The notes beneath the pieces are model-generated. The model did not search any database. It had not been told where the DNA came from and saw only the letters and a list, made by a program, of their open reading frames with translations. Source: Lachnospiraceae bacterium (GTDB lineage: Bacteria > Bacillota > Clostridia > Lachnospirales > Lachnospiraceae). From it: DNA of 41,543 bases. Every line of letters starts with the position of its first letter. The first letter of the stretch is position 1. Positions 26,395 through 33,616 of this stretch are shown here, in pieces. The DNA is taken from contig JAQXZD010000023.1 of assembly GCA_029227035.1 (NCBI GenBank), positions 1-41,543 on the forward strand, in the 5' to 3' direction. A program made the position numbers and the translations under genes.

Positions 26395-28134
26395 TTATTC
26401 CCCCAATTCAAGGTAGGGCAGAATGTTTTCAAAGATTTCCTTTGCTACCGGCGCCGCAATCGTTCCTCCGTAGTATACACCGGTGGGATTTCGGATGATA
26501 ACAAGCACCAGCACTTTCGGATCATCTGCCGGGGCAAAACCCAGAAATGAAGAAATATACCGATTTGCAGAACGTGGAAGTGTCTGCGAGGTGGCAGTCT
26601 TTCCTCCAATCTGATAGCCTTCGATATACGCCTTATTGCCGCCTCCCTCCGATACGACTTTTTCCAGGAGATAACGCATTTTTTCCGAGGTATCCGCACT
26701 GCAGATCGCCCCGGTTGTCTCATAGCTGAACTTTTGGATGGAATTTCCGTCTTCATCCTCAACCTGTATTCCCAAATGCGGCGTTACCCGGCTTCCCCCA
26801 TTTATAATAGAAGAAACGGTAGCCGCAAGCTGAATGGGCGTAATCTGAAAGGACTGCCCGAAAGATACGGTAGCAAGCTCCACCAGTCCGATATTCTCGC
26901 GCTTATGCATAATCGTTGCAGCTTCTCCCGGCAGGTCAATACCGGTCTTATTCAGCAGTCCAAACTGCTCAAAATAATCATAAAACCGGTCTGCACCGAG
27001 GCGAAGTCCCACGTTGATAAACACCGGATTACAGGAATTCTCAATTCCCTCCACAAAGCTTTCCGCTCCGTGTCCGGTAGTCTTATGACAACGGATTCTC
27101 CTGTCCTCCACAACAATATAACCCGGACAATGAAATCTGTCCTCTAACGAGACAACCCCTTCCTCCAACGCTGCCGCCGCCGTAATCACCTTAAAGGTTG
27201 AGCCCGGCTCGTAGGTATCGTTGATGCAATGGTTTCGCCACATCTTGTTCCGGTAATCTTCTTCCTCATCCGTCCCCGCGTACTGCGCATACTCCCCTGT
27301 CAGGGTAAAAGGATCGTTCAGATTAAACTCCGGATAATCTACCATGGCAAGCATCTCTCCGTTGGACGGATTCATAACAAGAATACTCACGGAATCCGCC
27401 TCTTTTTGAATATAGGCTTTCTCTGCCGCCTGCATGGCAAACTTCTGGATATTAACATCGATGGAAGTGCGCAGATTGCAGCCGGCAGCCGGTTCTATCC
27501 GCTCCTCACCGATATTGTCAACCTCCACCCCTCTTGCATCCGTCGTGGTCAGGATGGTGCCGTCCGTCCCCTTCAGATATTCATCATAAACGCTCTCTAT
27601 CCCGATAATTCCCTGATTATCGCCTCCCGTAAATCCAAGCACCTTTGCACACAGGTCACCATAGGGATACTCTCTTTTGTAATCCTCATCCACTTTAACT
27701 CCGGCATAGCCATAGGCAAGAATCCGGTTTCCCGTCTCCTTATCCACGTTACTCTTTATCCGCTCAATGGACGAATATTTTTCAACCCGCTTTCTTACCT
27801 TCTCCTCCGGCAGGCTCAGTTCCTTCGACAGCATCTCAATGACCGCCTCCGGCTCCGTAATCTGATTATGTATCACGGAGATGGTACAGACGGATTTGTT
27901 GGATGCCAGAACCACACCGTTTACATCCAGTATTTTTCCCCGTGCCGCTTTAATCTGCCGCTCTCTCTGCTGCAAATCCGATGCCAGACCTGAGTAATAA
28001 TTTCCGCGGAATATCATAAGATATACAAGTCTTCCGCACAGGACTCCCGCGCATGCCAGCACTGCAAAAAAGATGACGCATATCTTTTTTCGGATGTAGG
28101 TCTTGTTGCGTTCCACAGGACTTTCCCCATCCAT
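26395..28134 (-). CDS. Class B penicillin-binding protein (PBP2/SpoVD-like) with KTA motif
   Basis: A 579-residue transpeptidase with one N-terminal membrane helix (about 18-40), a dimerisation domain (RGKILDVNGVVLASN) and a penicillin-binding domain. The active serine is in STFK (312-315) and SCN is at 367-369. The third motif is KTA (512-514, in GGKTATSQTLPRS) instead of the usual KTG. No PASTA domain follows. It makes cross-links in septal or spore peptidoglycan, probably with FtsW. It is the second of two adjacent class B PBPs and follows the first after 50 bp. The ribosome site is weak (AAGAGAG). Whether it is the vegetative FtsI or the spore SpoVD cannot be decided from sequence alone. 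Confidence 0.9.
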   Translation of the reverse strand: MDGESPVERNKTYIRKKICVIFFAVLACAGVLCGRLVYLMIFRGNYYSGLASDLQQRERQIKAARGKILDVNGVVLASNKSVCTISVIHNQITEPEAVIEMLSKELSLPEEKVRKRVEKYSSIERIKSNVDKETGNRILAYGYAGVKVDEDYKREYPYGDLCAKVLGFTGGDNQGIIGIESVYDEYLKGTDGTILTTTDARGVEVDNIGEERIEPAAGCNLRTSIDVNIQKFAMQAAEKAYIQKEADSVSILVMNPSNGEMLAMVDYPEFNLNDPFTLTGEYAQYAGTDEEEDYRNKMWRNHCINDTYEPGSTFKVITAAAALEEGVVSLEDRFHCPGYIVVEDRRIRCHKTTGHGAESFVEGIENSCNPVFINVGLRLGADRFYDYFEQFGLLNKTGIDLPGEAATIMHKRENIGLVELATVSFGQSFQITPIQLAATVSSIINGGSRVTPHLGIQVEDEDGNSIQKFSYETTGAICSADTSEKMRYLLEKVVSEGGGNKAYIEGYQIGGKTATSQTLPRSANRYISSFLGFAPADDPKVLVLVIIRNPTGVYYGGTIAAPVAKEIFENILPYLELGE

Positions 28135-28184
28135 GCACTCTCTTTCTTATACTATATGAATCCACCAATTCCAAAAGAACCCTT

Positions 28185-30116
28185 TTATTCGCGCTTTTTT
28201 GTCCCATCATTTTTCCCGGTATACTGCGCGTTTTCTCCGGTGACATCCAGCCCCTTATTGCGTCCGGTCTTTTTCTCATCCGGATAAATGTTCATATACG
28301 GAAGCACTTCCTCAAGAATCTCTCTGGAAATATTCTGTGCGAAATAACTGTGTGCCTGATCTGCGGCATTTGGCTCGTCCACCACGCAGTAAATGACTAC
28401 CTGCGGATCATCATACGGTGCAAAGCCCATAAATGACACAAGATATTTACCCTGTTTTCGCGGCTGTTTTTCTCCGGTTCCGGTCTTTCCGCCCATGGAA
28501 TAGCCGTCTACCTTTGCCGTTCCTCCGGTTCCCTTGCTCACCACATCCTGCAGATAATCCTTCACCTTCTTGCTGGTGCGCTCCGAAACGGTCTGCTTCA
28601 CCACCTTCGGCTCTATCGTGGAAATAGTATTGCCGGAGGCGTCAGTAATCTTTGTAACAATGTGCGGCTGATAATAATATCCGCCATTGATCAGGGAGCA
28701 GAATCCACTGGCCATCTGAATCATGGTACAGTTGTAATTCTGTCCGAATGCGTTCGTCGCAAGATCGATCGCCTTCATATCGTCCAGCGAATAGACCAGT
28801 CCCGATGTATTTGCTTCTCCCGGCAGATCGATTCCCGTTTTCTGTCCGAATCCGAACACGGACTGGTATTCGGAAAAATTCTCCTTTCCGATCTTATAAG
28901 TCATCTGCATGATTGCATCGTTACAGGAGTCCATCAGCGTCGTGCGGATTGTCTCCACTCCGTGTCCCTGTCTTGCCACACAGCTTACCGTCTGTCCGTT
29001 AATCTTCTCATGTCCGTCGCAGTCAAAGGTCATCTTGTCGTTAATCGTTCCCGTATCCAGACCGCATGCCACGGTAAACGGCTTCTGCACGGAACCCGGT
29101 TCATAGGTGGCAGTCACACAGTAATTCTGCCAGAGCCCGTTCAACGCGTTCATCTGATCGTCTTCGGACATCTTCGCAACCTTTTTCTTGGAATAAAGCC
29201 CACTCAGATCTCTCGGATTGTTCAGATCAAATCCCGGATAATCCGCCATGGCAAGCACCTCTCCGGAATTCGGATCCATCACAACCACGGCCGTGTTGAC
29301 ACTGCCCTTGCCTTTATAATAGTTGTTTTTGTATTTCTTATTAAATTCTGCGATTTTTTCTTCCACAATGGACTGGATGTTCGCATCCAGAGAACATACC
29401 AGTGTGTTTCCATCCTGTGCCTGAATTACAGTCTTTTCAAAGGCACTGTCCGAATTCAGATATCCATACTCCCTTCCATTGACTCCGTTTAACACATCAT
29501 TGTAATAATTCTCCAGGCCGATGGTTCCTACATCCCCGGAAGACGTAAAGCCAATGACGGAAGCCGCAAGCGAATCATACGGATAGTTCCTCTTGTACTC
29601 CTTTTCAAACCATACACCATTGATGTTCGGATGAACCTTGTTTTTCTTCTCGTCCACTTCGTTCTGCAGTTCCACAAAAGGCTGTACCTCGTTATACGGA
29701 ATCTTCTTTGCCAGAATGATGTAACGGTTATCCTTCTCTTCCTTTGCATACTTTTCCAGCTCTGCCCGATCCAGCTCCGGGAAACAGGATACCAGTGCAT
29801 CAATCGTCGGCTGGATATACTCTTCCTTGCTGGTCATGACACTGCAGTCCAAAATAACATTATAAACAGCCACACTCGTAGCAAGCACGGTACCGTTCCG
29901 ATCTACAATGTCACCTCTCTGGTACGGAATAATCTTGCTGTCGTATGACTGCATGGATAATACTTTTTTCTCATATTTGTCTCCGTCTGTATGCTCGATA
30001 TACATCAGTCTTCCGATCAGAACACACAGAAGGAACAGAATTCCGGAGAAGAGCACCATCAGCTTGGCTCTCATTCTCCTTGTAAATTTTTTGACAGGTT
30101 TCTTTCTTCTTGCCAC
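28185..30116 (-). CDS. Class B penicillin-binding protein (FtsI/PBP2-like)
   Basis: A 643-residue transpeptidase. A basic start (MARRKKPVKKFTRRMRAK) precedes one membrane helix (about 19-40). The dimerisation region RGDIVDRNGTVLATS follows, then the catalytic domain with SVQK (342-345), SCN (397-399) and KTGT (544-547), all canonical. The C-terminus is a charged tail without PASTA repeats. The start is GTG at 30116, with TAGGAG six bases before it. That TAG is the stop codon ending the full ftsL frame, so ftsL and this gene would be tightly coupled if ftsL were read to its end. Confidence 0.92.
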   Translation of the reverse strand: MARRKKPVKKFTRRMRAKLMVLFSGILFLLCVLIGRLMYIEHTDGDKYEKKVLSMQSYDSKIIPYQRGDIVDRNGTVLATSVAVYNVILDCSVMTSKEEYIQPTIDALVSCFPELDRAELEKYAKEEKDNRYIILAKKIPYNEVQPFVELQNEVDEKKNKVHPNINGVWFEKEYKRNYPYDSLAASVIGFTSSGDVGTIGLENYYNDVLNGVNGREYGYLNSDSAFEKTVIQAQDGNTLVCSLDANIQSIVEEKIAEFNKKYKNNYYKGKGSVNTAVVVMDPNSGEVLAMADYPGFDLNNPRDLSGLYSKKKVAKMSEDDQMNALNGLWQNYCVTATYEPGSVQKPFTVACGLDTGTINDKMTFDCDGHEKINGQTVSCVARQGHGVETIRTTLMDSCNDAIMQMTYKIGKENFSEYQSVFGFGQKTGIDLPGEANTSGLVYSLDDMKAIDLATNAFGQNYNCTMIQMASGFCSLINGGYYYQPHIVTKITDASGNTISTIEPKVVKQTVSERTSKKVKDYLQDVVSKGTGGTAKVDGYSMGGKTGTGEKQPRKQGKYLVSFMGFAPYDDPQVVIYCVVDEPNAADQAHSYFAQNISREILEEVLPYMNIYPDEKKTGRNKGLDVTGENAQYTGKNDGTKKRE

Positions 30117-30125
30117 CGCTTACTC

Positions 30126-30272
30126 CTATTGTTTTGGTATATCACCATATTGATCCATAAAATTGCTGTTGTCAATAGAATAGTATACCACTTGATCCTC
30201 TGTTGGGTAAGACATTCCAAGCTTATTTATTGCAACATCTTTGATATGCTGCAAATCAACGGAAGTTGTAAT
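30126..30272 (-). other. In-frame continuation of ftsL after the amber codon (C-terminal part)
   Basis: Directly after TAG at 30275-30273 the same frame stays open for 48 codons, to the TAG at 30128-30126. It encodes ITTSVDLQHIKDVAINKLGM, then SYPTEDQVVYYSIDNSNF and MDQYGDIPKQ. The VDLxxIxxxAxxxLGM...Q..Y pattern is the usual C-terminal region of FtsL/septum-formation-initiator proteins in Clostridia. No ribosome site or usual start codon at its beginning suggests independent translation. Confidence 0.8.
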
Positions 30273-30596
30273 CTAATTGTAACGCTCATCATTGTCTGCC
30301 CGCATGTCAATCACCTTGCTCTCCAGCGCTGCCACTCTTCGCATATGATGTGTCATCTGGGACTGAACCCGGATAAACATAACTGCCGCAAATGCCAGCA
30401 TAAGCACACAAACTGTAAGGAATGCCACATACCCCATGCTCATCTCCATCGCTCTCTGTCTGTTTCTTCTCGCCGCATTTCTGCGATTCTTCCGACGTCT
30501 TGCCTCCTCGATTTCCCTTCTTGTATTAGGCGTCTGACGAACCGGAGCCTCCAGCTCCCGCACTGTATTTCCATTCACGTAATAATTTTTCGTCAT
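30273..30596 (-). CDS. ftsL: FtsL-like divisome protein, cut short by in-frame TAG
   Basis: A bitopic division protein (FtsL/septum formation initiator family), encoded at the usual place between rsmH and the PBP genes. The 107 residues before the stop hold a long basic cytoplasmic part (about 1-53, RRKNRRNAARRNRQRAM), one membrane helix (about 55-75) and the start of the external coiled coil (VAALESKVIDMRADNDERYN). An intact frame would give 156 codons including the internal TAG. In known systems the part outside the membrane pairs with DivIC/FtsB and binds DivIB, so the truncated form lacks much of the interaction surface. The ribosome site is weak. The gene may be broken, read through, or affected by a sequence error. 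Confidence 0.8.
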   Translation of the reverse strand: MTKNYYVNGNTVRELEAPVRQTPNTRREIEEARRRKNRRNAARRNRQRAMEMSMGYVAFLTVCVLMLAFAAVMFIRVQSQMTHHMRRVAALESKVIDMRADNDERYN

Positions 30597-30617
30597 ACTG
30601 CATCCCTGCTTTCCTTT

Positions 30618-31559
30618 TTATTTTTCCTCTCGCTCAAAGACCCTCAACTTCGCACTTTTTGAACGACTGTTTTCGCTAATCTCCTCTTCAGTCGGCAGAA
30701 TCGGTTTTCTCACTGCCACATGTCCTTTGGACTTTTTGCCGCACACACATACCGGAAAATCCGGTGGGCAGGTGCACGGGTTCTCATTCTTCTTGAAATT
30801 CGACTTAACAATTCTGTCTTCCAGTGAATGAAATGTAATCACGCAGATTCTTCCACCGTCATTTAACATTTCAATCATCTCGTCCAGATGTTCCTGCAGA
30901 ACTTCCAATTCATGATTTAATTCAATCCGTATTGCCTGATAAGTCCGCTTGGAAGGATGTCCTCCGGTTGCCTGTACCTTCATGGGAATGGCCCCCCGGA
31001 TAACCGCATTCAGTTCTCCGGTTGTCTCGATCGGTTTCTCTTTCCTCGCCCGTACAATATGTTTTGCAATATTCTTGGCGAAACGATCCTCTCCGTAGTC
31101 CCGGATAATCCGGTACAGTTCCATCTCACTGTATTCATTGACAATCTCCCTTGCGGTAAGACTCTGTCTCTTATCCATCCGCATGTCCAGAGGTGCATCC
31201 TCCACCCGGTAGGTAAATCCCCGCTCCGGCGTGTCAAGCTGATACGAAGATACTCCCAGATCCAGAAGAATTCCATCCACCTTCTGGATGCCAAGCTCTT
31301 CCAGCACCTCTTTCATTTGTGCATAATTGCTTCGTACAATTGTCACTTTATCCTGATAATCTTTTAATCTCTCCGTTGCTGCCGCAATTGCGCATTCATC
31401 CTGATCAATTCCAATCAGTCTTCCGGTTGTCAGCCGCCTGCATATTTCAAGGGAATGCCCGCCGCCCCCAAGGGTGCCGTCCACATAGATTCCATCCGGT
31501 CGGATATGAAGCTGTTCAATTGTCTCCTGCAGCAATACCGAAGTATGCTTAAATTCCAT
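30618..31559 (-). CDS. rsmH: 16S rRNA (cytosine(1402)-N4)-methyltransferase
   Basis: RsmH (MraW), an S-adenosylmethionine-dependent enzyme that methylates C1402 of 16S rRNA in the decoding centre. The 313 residues show the opening [13 protein letters not shown], the SAM site [29 protein letters not shown] with the following [15 protein letters not shown], and [13 protein letters not shown] near the end, with a Cys-rich loop [21 protein letters not shown] precedes the start. It follows mraZ after 30 bp in the standard dcw order. Confidence 0.97.
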   Translation of the reverse strand: MEFKHTSVLLQETIEQLHIRPDGIYVDGTLGGGGHSLEICRRLTTGRLIGIDQDECAIAAATERLKDYQDKVTIVRSNYAQMKEVLEELGIQKVDGILLDLGVSSYQLDTPERGFTYRVEDAPLDMRMDKRQSLTAREIVNEYSEMELYRIIRDYGEDRFAKNIAKHIVRARKEKPIETTGELNAVIRGAIPMKVQATGGHPSKRTYQAIRIELNHELEVLQEHLDEMIEMLNDGGRICVITFHSLEDRIVKSNFKKNENPCTCPPDFPVCVCGKKSKGHVAVRKPILPTEEEISENSRSKSAKLRVFEREEK

Positions 31560-31589
31560 CGCTTAATCCTCCCTTGAAAACGGTTGTTA

Positions 31590-32021
31590 TTAGATTCCAA
31601 TTCCAAGCTCTGCCATATGCTCGGCAATCTCATCCATATCGTCAAAGTCGTTATTCTGCTGGTATCTTTCCTTGCTCCAGATTTCCACTCGGCTGAATAC
31701 GCCCACGGAGACGACTTCTTTATCAATCCCTGCGTACTCTCTCAGATTCGCTGGAAGAAGAATTCTTCCCTGCTTGTCCACTTCGCAGTTTGCAGCACCT
31801 GCGAAGAAGAAACGCATGAATTTTCTTGCATCTTTGGAGGTGAGAGGTTTCTCCCGAAGGCTTTCCTCAATGCGCTGCCACTCTTCCAGGGAATATACAA
31901 ACAGACATCCGTCCAGTCCCTTTGTGACAACAAACTCGTTTCCGAGCTGTTCCCTGAACTTGGACGGAACAATCATTCTGCCTTTTGCATCAACCGAATG
32001 ATTATATTCACCCATAAACAT
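31590..32021 (-). CDS. mraZ: Transcriptional regulator MraZ
   Basis: A 143-residue DNA-binding protein with two AbrB-like SpoVT domains, known to repress its own dcw operon. Both domain signatures are present: [25 protein letters not shown] and [21 protein letters not shown]. The start is set at MFMGEY (32021), with AGGAGGT upstream; ATG at 32015 is possible, and the GTG at 32033 overlaps the ribosome site. Four GTGG boxes lie just downstream of the promoter, as expected for autoregulation. It is the first gene of the cluster. Confidence 0.95.
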   Translation of the reverse strand: MFMGEYNHSVDAKGRMIVPSKFREQLGNEFVVTKGLDGCLFVYSLEEWQRIEESLREKPLTSKDARKFMRFFFAGAANCEVDKQGRILLPANLREYAGIDKEVVSVGVFSRVEIWSKERYQQNNDFDDMDEIAEHMAELGIGI

Positions 32022-32100
32022 AACAGCGCTCACCTCCTCTTCCTCTAAAGTGTGGCCTATGATGTGCGGGAGGTTATCAACAATATTATCAACTTATCCA

Positions 32101-32145
32101 CCACTTTGCACCACTATATGGATTTTTTACTCCACTTTCTACCAC
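32101..32145 (-). promoter_or_regulatory. MraZ-type operator, four phased GTGG boxes
   Basis: Minus-strand GTGG boxes lie at 32145-32142, 32135-32132, 32114-32111 and 32104-32101, spaced 10, 21 and 10 bp, all on one helical face. Two are within AAAGTGG, like the MraZ boxes described in mollicutes. They lie immediately downstream of the predicted start of transcription. Confidence 0.6.
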
Positions 32146-32154
32146 CATGTATCC

Positions 32155-32183
32155 ATAATACTCCATAAATGCCGAAAAATCAA
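32155..32183 (-). promoter_or_regulatory. Sigma-A promoter of the mraZ/dcw operon
   Basis: -35 TTGATT (32183-32178), 17-bp spacer, -10 TATTAT (32160-32155). The leader to mraZ would be about 125 bases. Confidence 0.6.
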
Positions 32184-32242
32184 TGTTTTTTCATGTTTTT
32201 TCAGCTATCCCAACATCTTGTGGTACGAGGTTTTTCTGGCAC

Positions 32243-32286
32243 AAAAAAAGACGTTTTTACGCATTTTTTACCTGCGCAAAAACGTC
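32243..32286 (-). terminator. Rho-independent terminator of lgt
   Basis: On the minus strand GACGTTTTTGCGCA pairs with TGCGTAAAAACGTC (one mismatch) and is followed by TTTTTTT. It separates lgt from mraZ. Confidence 0.85.
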
Positions 32287-32303
32287 CATTTTCTATTTTT
32301 TCT

Positions 32304-33164
32304 CTACTCTTTTTTTCTGAGCCGGATGCGTTTAACCACAATCCACACGGCTGACATCACCACCAGAACAGCCGCCAGTGCTTTTGACACCGGATAACCG
32401 ATTCCCGGTATGAGAAGCTGGTCCGTCCTAAGGGATTCAATCCAGAATCGCCCTACTCCGTATCCCAGTAAATACCACAGAAACACTTCTCCGTCAAACT
32501 TCTTATGCTTTGTATAAAGCAGCAGCAGAATCAGAAGCAGCAGATTCCACATGGATTCATACAAAAAGGTCGGATGTACCTGAATAAAGGAAATTCCTCC
32601 AATATCCACCACTTTTTCCATCAGACGCGGAGTCACTTCCGAAGCACGCACCGCAGAAAGCGGAATCTGCATGGCAAACAGGCCGTCCGTGTAATCTCCA
32701 AAGGCTTCCCGGTTGAAAAAATTCCCCCAGCGACCGATAATCTGCCCTAAAATCAGACCAAGCCCTGCCGTGTCAAACAACAGTCCCGGAGAAATTTTCC
32801 GCGCCTTTGCAAATATAAACGTTGTGATAATCGCTGCAATAATTCCACCATATATGGCAAGTCCACCCTCCCGCAAATTAAAAATACTAAGAAGGTTATC
32901 CTTATAAAGATCCCAGCGGAACACTACATAATAAATTCTTGCTCCGATTACAGAACAGACAATTGCAATCAATGCCAGATCAAAATAAGTATCCGTCTTC
33001 TGTCCGGTCTTCTTTGCCACCTGACACGCCAGCCCCAGTCCTGCCAGCATACCGATCGCAATCACAATCCCATAATATGCGACCGAAAAATTGCCGATCA
33101 TAATTTTCTTTCCGACATGTTCCAGATAAATATGTAAATGTGGAAAATAGATCTGATAGTCCAT
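32304..33164 (-). CDS. lgt: Prolipoprotein diacylglyceryl transferase
   Basis: Lgt, the polytopic membrane enzyme that transfers diacylglycerol from phosphatidylglycerol to the lipobox cysteine of prolipoproteins. The 286 residues hold seven helices with SVAYYGIVIAIGMLAGL, GLAIYGGIIAA, and the family signature GQIIGRWGNFFNREAFG; the C-terminal FLWYLLGYGVGRFWIESLRTDQL is also typical. The start at MDYQIYFPHLHIYL has AAAGGAG upstream; the longer frame to 33227 begins with sequence from the preceding terminator and was rejected. It follows the thrS operon terminator closely, so it may depend partly on readthrough. It ends at its own terminator. Confidence 0.95.
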   Translation of the reverse strand: MDYQIYFPHLHIYLEHVGKKIMIGNFSVAYYGIVIAIGMLAGLGLACQVAKKTGQKTDTYFDLALIAIVCSVIGARIYYVVFRWDLYKDNLLSIFNLREGGLAIYGGIIAAIITTFIFAKARKISPGLLFDTAGLGLILGQIIGRWGNFFNREAFGDYTDGLFAMQIPLSAVRASEVTPRLMEKVVDIGGISFIQVHPTFLYESMWNLLLLILLLLYTKHKKFDGEVFLWYLLGYGVGRFWIESLRTDQLLIPGIGYPVSKALAAVLVVMSAVWIVVKRIRLRKKE

Positions 33165-33177
33165 ACTTCTCCTTTCC

Positions 33178-33209
33178 TTAAAATGAGGATGGCATGCGCC
33201 ACCCTCATT
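33178..33209 (-). terminator. Probable terminator after the DUF1540 gene
   Basis: On the minus strand AATGAGGGTGGC pairs with GCCATCCTCATT (one G-U) around GCAT, then TTTTAAGG. The T-run is short, so partial readthrough into lgt is likely. Confidence 0.55.
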
Positions 33210-33217
33210 CTGCGAAG

Positions 33218-33541
33218 CTATCTGCAAGATGCACAGTCAAAGCTGCCGCACTCCGTCTCCTTGCCTGAGTCCGCATGTCCTCCTGCAATACCGATATGGC
33301 TGGCAGAACATTTTTTGTTCTCATTAAATCTGCACTCAGAAGCCTCACAGGCTACCTGCGTCTCCTTCTTTGGCTCACTCATGGTATTGGTGCCGCAGCC
33401 ACATCCCTTCGGTGCAAAGCTTCCGCAGCTTGTCTCCGACGGTGTCTTTGCCTGCGTTCCTTCAACCTGAATATCCGTTCTCTTGCAGGAGTTTTCCTCA
33501 TTATACGCACAGTTTACCACACTGCAATCCAGTTTTGTCAT
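33218..33541 (-). CDS. Small Cys-rich protein with two DUF1540 repeats
   Basis: A 107-residue cytosolic protein made of two copies of DUF1540, a short Cys-rich domain that probably binds metal. The first repeat runs from LDCSVVNCAYNEENSCKRTD to ETSCGSF and the second from VACEASECRFNENKKCSASH to ETECGSF. Each has four spaced cysteines, and the linker holds GCGCG. The start at MTKLDC has GGAGG 8 bases upstream. It follows thrS after about 75 bp and ends at a hairpin. Its role is unknown. DUF1540 proteins are common in Clostridia. Confidence 0.85.
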   Translation of the reverse strand: MTKLDCSVVNCAYNEENSCKRTDIQVEGTQAKTPSETSCGSFAPKGCGCGTNTMSEPKKETQVACEASECRFNENKKCSASHIGIAGGHADSGKETECGSFDCASCR

Positions 33542-33616
33542 ATCACACACCTCCTAAAATCCGAATCCTTTATCACGGATTCCCGAATAGTATGTGCGAT
33601 TAAACCGGAAGTATTC

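Noticed and set aside
30273-30275. TAG reassigned to an amino acid in this organism
   Set aside because: TAG is the natural stop of the PqqD-like, metallo-hydrolase and murD genes and ends the full ftsL frame itself, so a general reassignment is not supported; only local readthrough or suppression remains.
32182-32201. Tandem repeat ATGTTTTTTC x2 upstream of mraZ
   Set aside because: Only two short AT-rich copies, within expectation for such sequence.
33165-33227. N-terminal extension of lgt
   Set aside because: It translates the preceding terminator hairpin; AAAGGAG and homology fix the start at 33164.
33556-33595. Terminator between thrS and the DUF1540 gene
   Set aside because: The GAATCC/GGATTC stem is only 6 bp with a short T-run and lies on the ribosome site side of the next gene; it may be a weak attenuator, but I do not call it.
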